From Burkholderiaceae bacterium (GTDB lineage: Bacteria; Pseudomonadota; Gammaproteobacteria; Burkholderiales; Burkholderiaceae): a DNA stretch of 54,174 bases. The notes beneath the pieces are model-generated. The model was not told the origin of the DNA, made no database searches, and was given only the letters and a program-made list of their open reading frames with translations. The position numbers and the translations under genes were made by a program. Below, piece after piece: positions 1-7,874 of the stretch; positions within the stretch are counted from its first letter, which is position 1; each line of letters begins with the position of its first letter. The stretch lies in contig CANFME010000004.1 of NCBI GenBank assembly GCA_947448305.1, positions 1 through 54,174 of the forward strand, written 5' to 3'.

Positions 1-148
1 GCCCTTAGGCAGTTCATACTGCGTATTAGGGACGCAATTCCCCTATGCGAGCCGTAGTTTACTGTTGGACGGCGACATTGACTCCACAATTCCTTATTAG
101 GAATAAAAGTCAATTGATTTATCAACGGTAATCGCACAGCGCACAAGA

Positions 149-349
149 ATGGACGACTGGGCAGACGCTGTCACCCGACTTGCAGGCGATGACGTAAAGC
201 AAGACCCCACAGATGATTTATTGGTTGCCTTGACCAAAAAGAATGTAATCAGCGGGCGTCAGATGGTGCGCTTGTTGAGCAATCACATGAAGGAGGAGGA
301 CAGTGTTCGATCCGTTCAACGACTTTCAAACCGCCGGCTATCTTCGTAA
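149..349 (+). CDS. small ORF upstream of fic remnant, possible antitoxin
   Basis: This is a 66-residue ORF immediately upstream of, and overlapping by about 47 bases, the broken fic gene. It contains the segment NVISGRQMVRLLSNH followed by a charged stretch. Small antitoxins encoded just upstream of Fic toxins are common, and the position and overlap fit that arrangement. I do not recognise the canonical Fic-inhibitory (S/T)xxxE(G/N) motif with confidence, so the antitoxin role is inference from position only. Its last residues are read from the start of fic in another frame, so the true C-terminus may be altered by decay. It could also be a non-functional relic. Confidence 0.4.
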   Translation: MDDWADAVTRLAGDDVKQDPTDDLLVALTKKNVISGRQMVRLLSNHMKEEDSVRSVQRLSNRRLSS

Positions 350-1081
350 TTTTGAAGCTCTCAAAGACCCGTTAAAGATAAGCCGGGTTGAGCACAATTC
401 CTTCAAAGCTCAGCTGGAAAAAGCGCTTGATCAGTTGGGCGTCTCAGTGGCCCGCTGACGTATGGTGACTATCTGAAGGTTCATGGAACACTATTCCAAG
501 ACGTATACCCGTGGGCTGGTCAAGATCGCCATACACTGGGAGTTGGTCGACTTGTTTCCAAGGGATCTAAGGTTCAATTCGAAGTATCAGAGTTATCCCA
601 GCAGGCAGTGGAGTGGGGCCTGAACATGGGCAACGATCCTGAGTACATGCGAAAGTGGCCTGGTGAGGTGATGGGAGCATTTGCATGGGGGCATCCATTT
701 CTGGATGGGAACGGTCGTAGCATGCTTCTCGTGCATACCGAGTTGTGCTACCGGGCCGGCTTCGCCATCGATTGGATTGCCTCGAAAAAGAGTGAATATC
801 TTGACGCTCTCACGCATGAACTGGCGTATCCAAGAGATCGTGTACTCGATGCGTATTTGAGTAATCTTATTGTCGACACGCGACCTCGAACGGATTGGGT
901 CGAATACTTCAAAACCATGCCTGGTTTATCCGGCGATGATGATGAATTGAATTTGGGTTACGCAGAAGATGATGTTGAGGCAATAGCTCGCTATGAAGAA
1001 GTCAAGTTACAGCGGACCCTGAAATCACCTTTGGCGAAATTTGGCGATAAAATCCGAACAGGCAACAGTGAGTCACGTTGA
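303..1081 (+). pseudogene. fic: Fic-domain AMP-transferase, frameshifted
   Basis: Fic enzymes transfer AMP or a related group to target proteins. The N-terminal part reads from a GTG at 303 (VFDPFNDFQTAGYLRNFEAL) and stops at a TGA near 456. The protein continues directly in another frame from base 455 (LTYGDYLKVHGTLFQ, then YPWAGQDR) through the catalytic motif HPFLDGNGR to the stop at 1081. Both halves look like one Fic protein with YLRNF and YPWAGQDR elements typical of the family, so a single frameshift near 450 has split it. The catalytic His and the GNGR loop remain. The ORF track shows only the part from 608. The segment looks more G+C rich than the genes that follow, which suggests acquisition by transfer followed by decay. 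A sequencing error cannot be excluded. Confidence 0.75.
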
Positions 1082-1273
1082 AAAAACTGAGATGCGCCGG
1101 TCATGGTGCAAGGAGCTATTTCAAATTTGTTGGGATTTCCACATTCTCTGACCACACGTCAAGCAATTCCAGATGATGTTCGTTGATTGAATTAAATGAA
1201 CATATTCGCTAAATATTATCAATCTAGCTTATTAGGTTAATTCACTTAAGTGAGAGGTAGATATCACAACTGA

Positions 1274-1732
1274 CTAATCCTTAGTTTGCCACTTTTTTAA
1301 ACGCTCATCATCTGAAGTTCTAGCGTCGACCCAACGCGCCCCATCTGCGGTATGTTCTTTTTTCCAAAAAGGGGCCGAGGTTTTTAGATAATCCATCACA
1401 AACTCACAGGCAGCAAAAGCGTCACCACGATGAGGACTAGCAATTGCAACCAACACGATTTGATCACCAACCTTAAGATCTCCGACCCGGTGAATGATCG
1501 TGGCATTCAAAACATTCCAACGCTTTTTCGCCTGTTCAAGAATATCCTCTAATGATTTTTCTGTCATCCCTGGATAGTGCTCAAGACTCATCGCAGAAAT
1601 AGCATCACCTTGATAATTGTCGCGAACCGTTCCTACAAAAATATTGATGCCGCCAATTTGAGAATGATTAGCACTTAAAATTTTTAGTTCTTCGGAGACA
1701 TCAAAATCTTCAGTTTGAATTGAAATCTTCAT
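1274..1732 (-). CDS. moaE: molybdopterin synthase catalytic subunit MoaE
   Basis: MoaE is the large subunit of molybdopterin synthase, which inserts two sulfurs from MoaD thiocarboxylate into precursor Z (cPMP) to form molybdopterin in the cytoplasm. The 152-residue length fits the family. Family landmarks are visible: GGINIFVGTVRDN near the N-terminus, LEHYPGMTEKSLE, IIHRVGDLKVGDQIVLVA, and the lysine-rich active-site stretch KTSAPFWKKE. It is the last gene of the minus-strand run and lies 24 bases after moaD, so the two subunits are probably co-translated. The downstream 190 bases lead into the fic remnant without another gene. Confidence 0.95.
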   Translation of the reverse strand: MKISIQTEDFDVSEELKILSANHSQIGGINIFVGTVRDNYQGDAISAMSLEHYPGMTEKSLEDILEQAKKRWNVLNATIIHRVGDLKVGDQIVLVAIASPHRGDAFAACEFVMDYLKTSAPFWKKEHTADGARWVDARTSDDERLKKWQTKD

Positions 1733-1756
1733 GATCGGTTCAATATCAAATTGAGT

Positions 1757-2014
1757 TTAACCGCCGGTTACGGGCGGGAAAAAGGCGACTTCTGCGCCGT
1801 CTTCGATTAAGGTGTCAGGCTCGACCATGGTCTGATGTTGAGCAACACGTATTGGTCTTTTGAGCGCAAGCGTATCTGCCCATAGTGCATCGATATTAAT
1901 TAAATAAGTCCGCAGTTGCTCAATCGTTTTCACATCGGGTGGGACAGTTAAATCCATCTCACTCAACTCTAAACTTTCTCGTATCGATGCAAAAAAGCGC
2001 AATTTAATTTTCAC
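1757..2014 (-). CDS. moaD: molybdopterin synthase sulfur carrier subunit MoaD
   Basis: MoaD is a ubiquitin-like sulfur carrier whose C-terminal Gly-Gly is thiocarboxylated by MoeB and donates sulfur within the MoaD-MoaE complex. The C-terminus here is FFPPVTGG, as required. The ORF track extends the frame to 2098, but that extension lies inside moeA. MoaD-like sequence begins at VKIKLRFFASIRESL, with a GTG start at 2014 just after the moeA stop, giving 85 residues, which is normal for MoaD. It sits between moeA and moaE, matching a molybdenum-cofactor cluster. The start is inferred from homology and spacing, as the upstream AGG is only a modest ribosome-binding site. Confidence 0.9.
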   Translation of the reverse strand: MKIKLRFFASIRESLELSEMDLTVPPDVKTIEQLRTYLINIDALWADTLALKRPIRVAQHQTMVEPDTLIEDGAEVAFFPPVTGG

Positions 2015-2021
2015 GGCAGGC

Positions 2022-3278
2022 CTAATTAAAAAATTGAGAAAAAGGTACAAAGTGAACAGTGTCACCCTCTGCAATCTTAGCCCCCGCTGGAACGTCAATC
2101 AGACCATCACCCCAAGCTGCACTGGTTAATACGCCAGAACTTTGATTAGCAAACAAGTCCACGGTTCCGGCATCATTAATCCGGGCTCTTAAGAACTCAT
2201 TCCGGCGATCGGGTTTTGTCCATGCAAAATTTGCTTTGAGTGGGAAACGCTGAAGTGGTCGATTTGTTCTGCCTTGTAGTGCCAAAATAAAAGGCTGTAC
2301 AAATAATAAAAAAGTGACAAAACTGGATACTGGATTACCAGGCAATCCCATAAACCAAGTTTGATCTGCAGCTCCTTTAGGGATTTGACCAAAAGCCAAT
2401 GGCTTACCTGGTTTAATAGCAATTTGCCACATATCTAAGCTGCCTTCTGCGCTGACTGCTGGCTTGATATGATCTTCTTCACCTACTGAGACGCCGCCCG
2501 AAGTGACAATCAAATCATGCCCAATAGCTGCTTGACGAAGCGTTTGACGCGTAGACTCCAAAGTGTCTGGCACAATCCCAAAATCGGTTGCATCACAACC
2601 AAGCGACTTGATGCAAGCTAGTAAAGTATCGCGGTTAGAGTTATAGATACCGCCTGGCTTCAAAGGCTGTCCTGGTAGGGTTAATTCATCTCCCGTGAAA
2701 AATACTGCAACCTTGACGCGTCTGAACACTTCAAGATGAGTGATGCCCGCAGAAGCGGCAACGCCTAACTCTTGTGGACGTAAAAAAGTCCCTTTCGAAA
2801 GCACAACCTGACCAGCCTGAATATCCTCACCGCTTCGTCGAACCCACTGACCACTTGCCGGGATTTGATTGACACGAACTGTGTAATCAAGACCTTCCAT
2901 ATTTGGCTGCGTGAGCACTTCACAATCCTCTTGCATCACTACTGCATCCGCGCCATCAGGAATATTGGCGCCAGTAAAAATGCGTGCCATCGTACCGGGC
3001 TTTAAAGATACTCCAACACTACCGGCAGGAATCCTCTGCGAAACTGACAAGACCGTTCCAATCTCTTTAATGTCTGCGGCGCGCATTACATAGCCATCCA
3101 TTTGCGTATTATCTGCCGGAGGAACACTAACATTACTTACCTGATCAACGGCGAGCACACGACCTAAAGCATCCTGCACGGTTACTCGTTCTGTATCTTT
3201 CACTGCTTGGGCTTTGGCGAGTAAAATTTCCAGGGCTTGGGCAGCAGTTTTTAAAGGTTGTTTAATCTGTTCACTCAT
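2022..3278 (-). CDS. moeA: molybdopterin molybdenumtransferase MoeA
   Basis: MoeA inserts molybdate into adenylated molybdopterin to give the molybdenum cofactor. The 418-residue protein shows the expected order: an N-terminal domain with the substrate loop PADNTQMDGYVM, the central MoeA/MogA-fold domain with TSGGVSVGEEDH and KPGKPLAFGQ, the GLPGNPVS motif, and a C-terminal beta-barrel domain. Its ATG overlaps the thrC stop by four bases (ATGA), indicating translational coupling to threonine synthase. This linkage of threonine and Mo-cofactor genes is, as far as I recall, common in Burkholderiales. The formate dehydrogenase encoded at the other end of the window is a plausible client of this pathway. 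Confidence 0.95.
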   Translation of the reverse strand: MSEQIKQPLKTAAQALEILLAKAQAVKDTERVTVQDALGRVLAVDQVSNVSVPPADNTQMDGYVMRAADIKEIGTVLSVSQRIPAGSVGVSLKPGTMARIFTGANIPDGADAVVMQEDCEVLTQPNMEGLDYTVRVNQIPASGQWVRRSGEDIQAGQVVLSKGTFLRPQELGVAASAGITHLEVFRRVKVAVFFTGDELTLPGQPLKPGGIYNSNRDTLLACIKSLGCDATDFGIVPDTLESTRQTLRQAAIGHDLIVTSGGVSVGEEDHIKPAVSAEGSLDMWQIAIKPGKPLAFGQIPKGAADQTWFMGLPGNPVSSFVTFLLFVQPFILALQGRTNRPLQRFPLKANFAWTKPDRRNEFLRARINDAGTVDLFANQSSGVLTSAAWGDGLIDVPAGAKIAEGDTVHFVPFSQFFN

Positions 3279-4729
3279 GCGGTATGTTCAACAATAAATT
3301 GTTTAACGGCTTCGACATCAGGCGCCATTTCGATAATCTGCTGGGGTAACTGTTCAATCCCTTCAAAGGCACTTGGGCGGCCCGGTGGATGGCCCAAAGC
3401 TTCCTCAATCGTACTGGCAAATTTAATTGGCAAGGCGGTCTCGAGAACAAGCATCTTGACGCCAGCTGTTAGATGTTCAAGCGCCACCTTCATGCCATCA
3501 GCGGTGTGCGTATCAATCACGACATCGTAAGTATTGGCAACATGCTGAATAGTCCGAATTCGGTCTTCGTGGGTACTTCTACCGGAGATAAATCCATATT
3601 TCGCAATTTGACCAAACTGGGTTGTATTAGAAAAATCAAAGCCACCACTGGTATCAACTTGTTTAAATAGCTTTGCTACTTCAGTCCCATCACGTCCGAG
3701 CCAATCGAACACAAAACGTTCAAAATTACTGGCTTTCGAGATATCCATTGAAGGGCTCGAGGTATGCAAAGTTTCTGCTGATTTTCTGGCGCGGTAAACG
3801 CCCGTTTTGAAAAACTCATCCAATACATCATTTTCATTAGTTGCTACGATTAATTTTTCAATCGGCAAACCCATCATCCGGGCAATATGACCTGCGCAGA
3901 CATTACCAAAATTACCACTAGGAACACAAAAAGAAACTTTTTCGGAACTGTTGCTAGTCGCTCTTAAATAACCGGCAAAGTAATAGACAACTTGAGCAAC
4001 CACACGTGCCCAATTGATTGAGTTCACAGTCCCAATTTGATGCGCTGCTTTGAAGGCTAAATCATTACTGACCGCTTTAACGATATCTTGGGCATCATCA
4101 AACACCCCTTCAATGACAATATTAAAAATGTTTTCATCCGTCAAGGAATACATCTGAGCACACTGAAATGGACTCATTTTGCCTTTAGGGGAAAGCATAA
4201 ATACCTTAATCCCTTTTTTACCTCGCATGGCGTACTCAGCAGCACTGCCAGTATCCCCAGAAGTCGCTCCTAAGATATTGAGTTCTTTATTCTCGCGAGC
4301 CAAGGCATATTCAAATAAATTACCTAAAAGTTGCATTGCCATGTCTTTGAATGCAAGAGTAGGGCCATTCGATAAACTCAGTAAACCAATCGAAGTTTGT
4401 CCCTGACCAGCAGTTACATCACCTAACCAATGGACCGGCGTAATGTCACTCGCATTATCCTGCTCACGAGCATGACAATATACTTTGCTGGTATAGGTTT
4501 TTTCACAAATTGCTTTTAAATCCGCTGCTGGAATATCGTCAGCGTATAAGCTCAGTACTTCAAAGGCTAACTGCGCATAAGATAAACCACGCCAACTATC
4601 TAAGGTTTGCTTACTGATCTGTGGATAAGTCTGTGGCAAATATAAGCCACCGTCTGGCGCTAAACCAGCTAATAAAATTTGTAAAAAAGAGAGGTTTTGT
4701 TGACTCCCTCTAGTGGATATATAACGCAT
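3275..4729 (-). CDS. thrC: threonine synthase
   Basis: This enzyme is PLP-dependent and converts O-phospho-L-homoserine to L-threonine in the cytoplasm. The N-terminus MRYISTRG is typical of the long (about 480-residue) class found in Proteobacteria, and the protein is 484 residues. The PLP lysine lies in GPTLAFKDMAMQLLGN, followed by NILGATSGDTGSAAEYA and the phosphate-binding SFCVPSGNFGNVCAG. It follows hom by 14 bases and overlaps moeA by four, so hom-thrC-moeA form one transcription unit. No frameshift or missing active-site residue was seen. Confidence 0.96.
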   Translation of the reverse strand: MRYISTRGSQQNLSFLQILLAGLAPDGGLYLPQTYPQISKQTLDSWRGLSYAQLAFEVLSLYADDIPAADLKAICEKTYTSKVYCHAREQDNASDITPVHWLGDVTAGQGQTSIGLLSLSNGPTLAFKDMAMQLLGNLFEYALARENKELNILGATSGDTGSAAEYAMRGKKGIKVFMLSPKGKMSPFQCAQMYSLTDENIFNIVIEGVFDDAQDIVKAVSNDLAFKAAHQIGTVNSINWARVVAQVVYYFAGYLRATSNSSEKVSFCVPSGNFGNVCAGHIARMMGLPIEKLIVATNENDVLDEFFKTGVYRARKSAETLHTSSPSMDISKASNFERFVFDWLGRDGTEVAKLFKQVDTSGGFDFSNTTQFGQIAKYGFISGRSTHEDRIRTIQHVANTYDVVIDTHTADGMKVALEHLTAGVKMLVLETALPIKFASTIEEALGHPPGRPSAFEGIEQLPQQIIEMAPDVEAVKQFIVEHTA

Positions 4730-4743
4730 AAAAACAGCCTTAA

Positions 4744-6054
4744 TTAACTAAGTTCTTCCAAACGAATTTTAATGACACCACCGATTACAGTCGGTAATTT
4801 TGTCATTTCCTCAATCGCAGACAACATCCGCTTTTCTTGGGTTTTGTGGGTCAAGATGATTAAATCAGTTTGACTTTGACCTGCAAGCGCTTCTTTTTGT
4901 AACAGGGCATCAATCGAAATATCTTGATCTGCCAAAATCTTCGTGATGTTGGCAAGGACACCGGTTTGATCTGCCACTTTCAGACGTAAGTAATAACTAG
5001 TAGTGATCTCTCCAATTGGCATGACCACAGTATTGATTACTTTATCTTCTTGAAATGCTAAGTAAGGAACACGCTTGTCAGCTGGCACAGATTGATAGCG
5101 CACCACATCAACTAAATCAGCAATCACGGCCGAGGCAGTTGGCTCAGAGCCTGCACCTTTACCGTAATACAAGGTAGTACCGACGGCATCACCAAACACT
5201 TGCACTGCATTCATGGCACCTTCAACGTTGGCAATCAGACGATCCTTAGGAATCAATGTCGGATGCACCCGCAGCTCAATCCCGTCTGGAGTGCGCTTGG
5301 TAATCCCTAATAGTTTGATACGGTAACCAAGCTCTTCTGCGTACTTAATATCAATCGCCGCTAAATTCGTAATACCTTCAATATGTGCTTTATCAAATTG
5401 AACTGGCACTCCAAAAGCGATAGCACTCATAATCGAGGCCTTATGCGCAGCGTCAATCCCCTCAATATCAAAAGTAGGGTCTGCTTCTGCGTAGCCTAGG
5501 CGCTGGGCTTCTTTTAAAACCACCTCGAAATCCAACCCTTTATCACGCATTTCGCTCAAAATAAAGTTAGTTGTGCCGTTGATGATGCCGGCAATCCACT
5601 CGATCCGGTTCGCGGTTAAACCTTCTCTTAACGCTTTAATAATGGGGATACCACCAGCCACTGCAGCTTCAAATGCAACAATCACGCCGCGATCGCGAGC
5701 AGCCGCAAAAATTTCGTTACCATGCACTGCAATGAGGGCTTTATTGGCAGTAACGACGTGTTTACCAGCAGCAATCGCAGCTAAAACCAAGGTTTTAGCT
5801 ATGCCGTAGCCGCCAATTAATTCAATCACGACTTCAATTTCTGGATCATTGATGACCTGATAGGCATCATTCACAATCCTAGCGCGCTTTTGCACAATCT
5901 GTTCTGCACGCTCTTGATCAAGATCAGCAACCACCGCAATCTCAATTCCACGGCCAGCGCGTCTTTCAATTTCTTCATGGTTACGTTGCAGCACTGTAAA
6001 AACGCCGCCGCCAACTGTTCCAGCGCCTAATAATCCTACTTGTATTGGTTTCAT
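4744..6054 (-). CDS. hom: homoserine dehydrogenase
   Basis: Homoserine dehydrogenase reduces aspartate-4-semialdehyde to homoserine with NAD(P)H, the branch-point step to threonine and methionine. The 436-residue protein has an N-terminal Rossmann motif (VGLLGAGTVGGGV), the catalytic domain with VTANKALIA, GIINGTTNFILSEM and GYAEADPTFDIEGIDAAHK, and a C-terminal ACT domain (YYLRLKVADQTGVLANITKI) expected to sense threonine. It is a stand-alone enzyme, not fused to aspartokinase. It lies 75 bases downstream of the aminotransferase gene and 14 bases before thrC. Confidence 0.96.
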   Translation of the reverse strand: MKPIQVGLLGAGTVGGGVFTVLQRNHEEIERRAGRGIEIAVVADLDQERAEQIVQKRARIVNDAYQVINDPEIEVVIELIGGYGIAKTLVLAAIAAGKHVVTANKALIAVHGNEIFAAARDRGVIVAFEAAVAGGIPIIKALREGLTANRIEWIAGIINGTTNFILSEMRDKGLDFEVVLKEAQRLGYAEADPTFDIEGIDAAHKASIMSAIAFGVPVQFDKAHIEGITNLAAIDIKYAEELGYRIKLLGITKRTPDGIELRVHPTLIPKDRLIANVEGAMNAVQVFGDAVGTTLYYGKGAGSEPTASAVIADLVDVVRYQSVPADKRVPYLAFQEDKVINTVVMPIGEITTSYYLRLKVADQTGVLANITKILADQDISIDALLQKEALAGQSQTDLIILTHKTQEKRMLSAIEEMTKLPTVIGGVIKIRLEELS

Positions 6055-6129
6055 ATTAAATCTTATTAAATAATCAAAGGACCGCGAGTATTTTCGAAGT
6101 CCTGCTTAAAATACTATTTTAGTCGGAAG

Positions 6130-7368
6130 TTAAATGAGAGACTCAGTTCCCATTCTTTTTCTGTATTTTGCTAAAAAACGAGTTAATCGCTTAATGGCAT
6201 CTCGTAAGACATCCTCATTCGGTAAGAAAACAACCCGAAAATGATCCGGATGTGGCCAATTAAAACCACTTCCTTGAACCAGAAGGACTTTTTCTTCCCG
6301 CAATAAATCAGCGATAAATTCCTGATCGTCCTCAATTGGATAAATTTTCGGATCTAATTTTGGGAATAAATAAAGAGCAGCTGCTGGTTTAACGCAAGTC
6401 ACACCTGGAATTTTGGTAATTAAATCGTATGCCAAATCGCGTTGACGACGCAGTCGTCCGCCTTCACCCACGAGTTCATTAATACTTTGATAACCACCCA
6501 GCGCCGTCTGAATCGCCCACTGCCCAGGTACGTTGGCACACAAACGCATGGACGAAAGCATGTTTAATCCCTCAATATAGTCTTTTGCGCCGCTTTTATC
6601 ACCAGAAACAATCATCCAACCAGCACGGTAACCACATGAGCGGTAGTTTTTTGACAAACCATTGAAAGTAATCATCAAGACATCCGTTGCAAGTGAGGCA
6701 ATTGATGTGTGGGTATGACCATCGTATAAAGTTTTGTCGTAAATCTCATCAGCAAAAATAATCAAGTCATGCTCACGGGCAAGATTCACAATTTGTTGTA
6801 AAACCGCATCAGAATAGATGGCACCTGTCGGATTATTAGGATTAATAATCACTATGCCCTTGGTTTTATCACTAATTTTTGCTTTTAAATCGGCAAGATC
6901 CGGGGCCCAGTCTTTGCTCTCGTCACACAAATAATGTACTGGCTTACCACTAGATAGACTGACTGCAGCGGTCCAAAGTGGGTAATCTGGCGTTGGCACC
7001 AAAATCTCGTCACCATCATTAAGGAGTGCATTCATCGCTAAAACGATGAGTTCAGAAACGCCATTGCCCGTATAAATATCATCAATATCCACGCCTTGAA
7101 TATTCTTTTGCTGGCAATAGTGCATGATGGCTTTACGAGCTGTAAAAATACCTTTGGAATCAGAATAAGCGGCAGCATGTTGCAAATTCCGGATCATATC
7201 TAATTGGATTTCTTCAGGGGGATCAAAACCAAATACCCCCACATTACCAATGTTTAATTTGATAATTTTTTGTCCTTCTTCTTCCATTCGAGTGGCTAAT
7301 TCCAAGACAGGCCCACGAATGTCGTAACAAACATTATTTAGTTTTGCAGATTTTAAAAAAGTTTTCAC
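6130..7368 (-). CDS. alaA: AlaA/AlaC-type alanine transaminase (class I/II aminotransferase)
   Basis: This is a fold-type I PLP aminotransferase expected to make alanine from pyruvate and glutamate. The sequence strongly resembles what I recall of E. coli AlaA (YfbQ): LNNVCYDIRGPVLE near the start, TGNGVSELI, VPTPDYPLWTAAVSLSSGKP, INPNNPTGAIYS, and the PLP-lysine motif FNGLSKNYR, followed by SMRLCANVPGQWAIQ. At 412 residues it has normal length. The start is GTG at 7368. It is the first gene of the minus-strand amino-acid/Mo-cofactor run and is divergent from the arn operon. The alaA symbol rests on recollected similarity. Related paralogues (alaC, yfdZ) share most motifs. Confidence 0.85.
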   Translation of the reverse strand: MKTFLKSAKLNNVCYDIRGPVLELATRMEEEGQKIIKLNIGNVGVFGFDPPEEIQLDMIRNLQHAAAYSDSKGIFTARKAIMHYCQQKNIQGVDIDDIYTGNGVSELIVLAMNALLNDGDEILVPTPDYPLWTAAVSLSSGKPVHYLCDESKDWAPDLADLKAKISDKTKGIVIINPNNPTGAIYSDAVLQQIVNLAREHDLIIFADEIYDKTLYDGHTHTSIASLATDVLMITFNGLSKNYRSCGYRAGWMIVSGDKSGAKDYIEGLNMLSSMRLCANVPGQWAIQTALGGYQSINELVGEGGRLRRQRDLAYDLITKIPGVTCVKPAAALYLFPKLDPKIYPIEDDQEFIADLLREEKVLLVQGSGFNWPHPDHFRVVFLPNEDVLRDAIKRLTRFLAKYRKRMGTESLI

Positions 7369-7407
7369 GGTAAATTAGATCTCTCAAACTTTTAGCGCAC
7401 AAACGCT

Positions 7408-7420
7408 AGTTATAATAACT
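7408..7420 (+). promoter_or_regulatory. candidate -10 element (TATAAT) inside a palindrome
   Basis: A perfect TATAAT at 7411-7416 lies inside the 13-base palindrome AGTTATAATAACT, 26 bases before the TTG start of the Mth938-like gene. A second small inverted repeat (TAGCG...CGCTA) sits just upstream at about 7393-7408. No good -35 hexamer is visible at 17 bases. It probably drives the plus-strand run, and the palindromes could bind a regulator. Confidence 0.4.
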
Positions 7421-7441
7421 ACATTATGACAGAGGTAAGCC

Positions 7442-7864
7442 TTGAAACTCCAACCTGATCCACACTCAGCACTGAATACCGTCACTAGATACGACGATTC
7501 TTATATCGAAATTAACGCAATTCGGTTCGAATCCTCGATTTTAGTCATGCCAGAAGGTCCAATCACGCCTTGGGAAATCTCTGACTTTACTCAGTTTGAG
7601 CGCACCCATTTTGAAATCATTGCTCAAATGCGACCCGAACTTGTTATTCTTGGCAGTGGCCTAAAACACCGCTTTGTATCACCAAGTCTCATTCAAGATT
7701 TATATAAAGCGAAAATTGGCTTTGAGATCATGACTACGCAGGCAGCGTGTAGAACCTATAATATTTTAATGGGTGAAGGCAGGCTAGTGCTCGGCGCCTT
7801 TTTAATCGAAAGTAACCCTGCAATATCACCTACGACAACATCTTCCACGACAAAGATCAATTGA
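7442..7864 (+). CDS. Mth938-like (DUF498/NDUFAF3 fold) protein
   Basis: This is a 140-residue protein of the Mth938/Xcc1710 fold related to the mitochondrial complex I assembly factor NDUFAF3. Visible features are IEINAIRFESSILVMP, PELVILGSGLKHRF and FEIMTTQAACRTYNILMGEGR, all typical of the family. The biochemical role in bacteria is not established. The start is a TTG preceded by a good GAGGTAAG ribosome-binding site. An upstream ATG at 7424 is in another frame and closes quickly. It is 10 bases from the ArnT-like gene, so it is the first gene of that operon by position. It has no known role in lipid A modification, so the link may be simple neighbourhood. Confidence 0.85.
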   Translation: MKLQPDPHSALNTVTRYDDSYIEINAIRFESSILVMPEGPITPWEISDFTQFERTHFEIIAQMRPELVILGSGLKHRFVSPSLIQDLYKAKIGFEIMTTQAACRTYNILMGEGRLVLGAFLIESNPAISPTTTSSTTKIN

Positions 7865-7874
7865 AGATAAAGAC

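Noticed and set aside
1242-1253. palindrome TCACTTAAGTGA downstream of moaE
   Set aside because: A 12-base palindrome without a loop is not a terminator, and no gene or regulator near it suggests an operator.
1757-2098. moaD frame extended to 2098 in the ORF track
   Set aside because: The extra residues are inside moeA and are not MoaD-like. The GTG at 2014 gives a normal MoaD.
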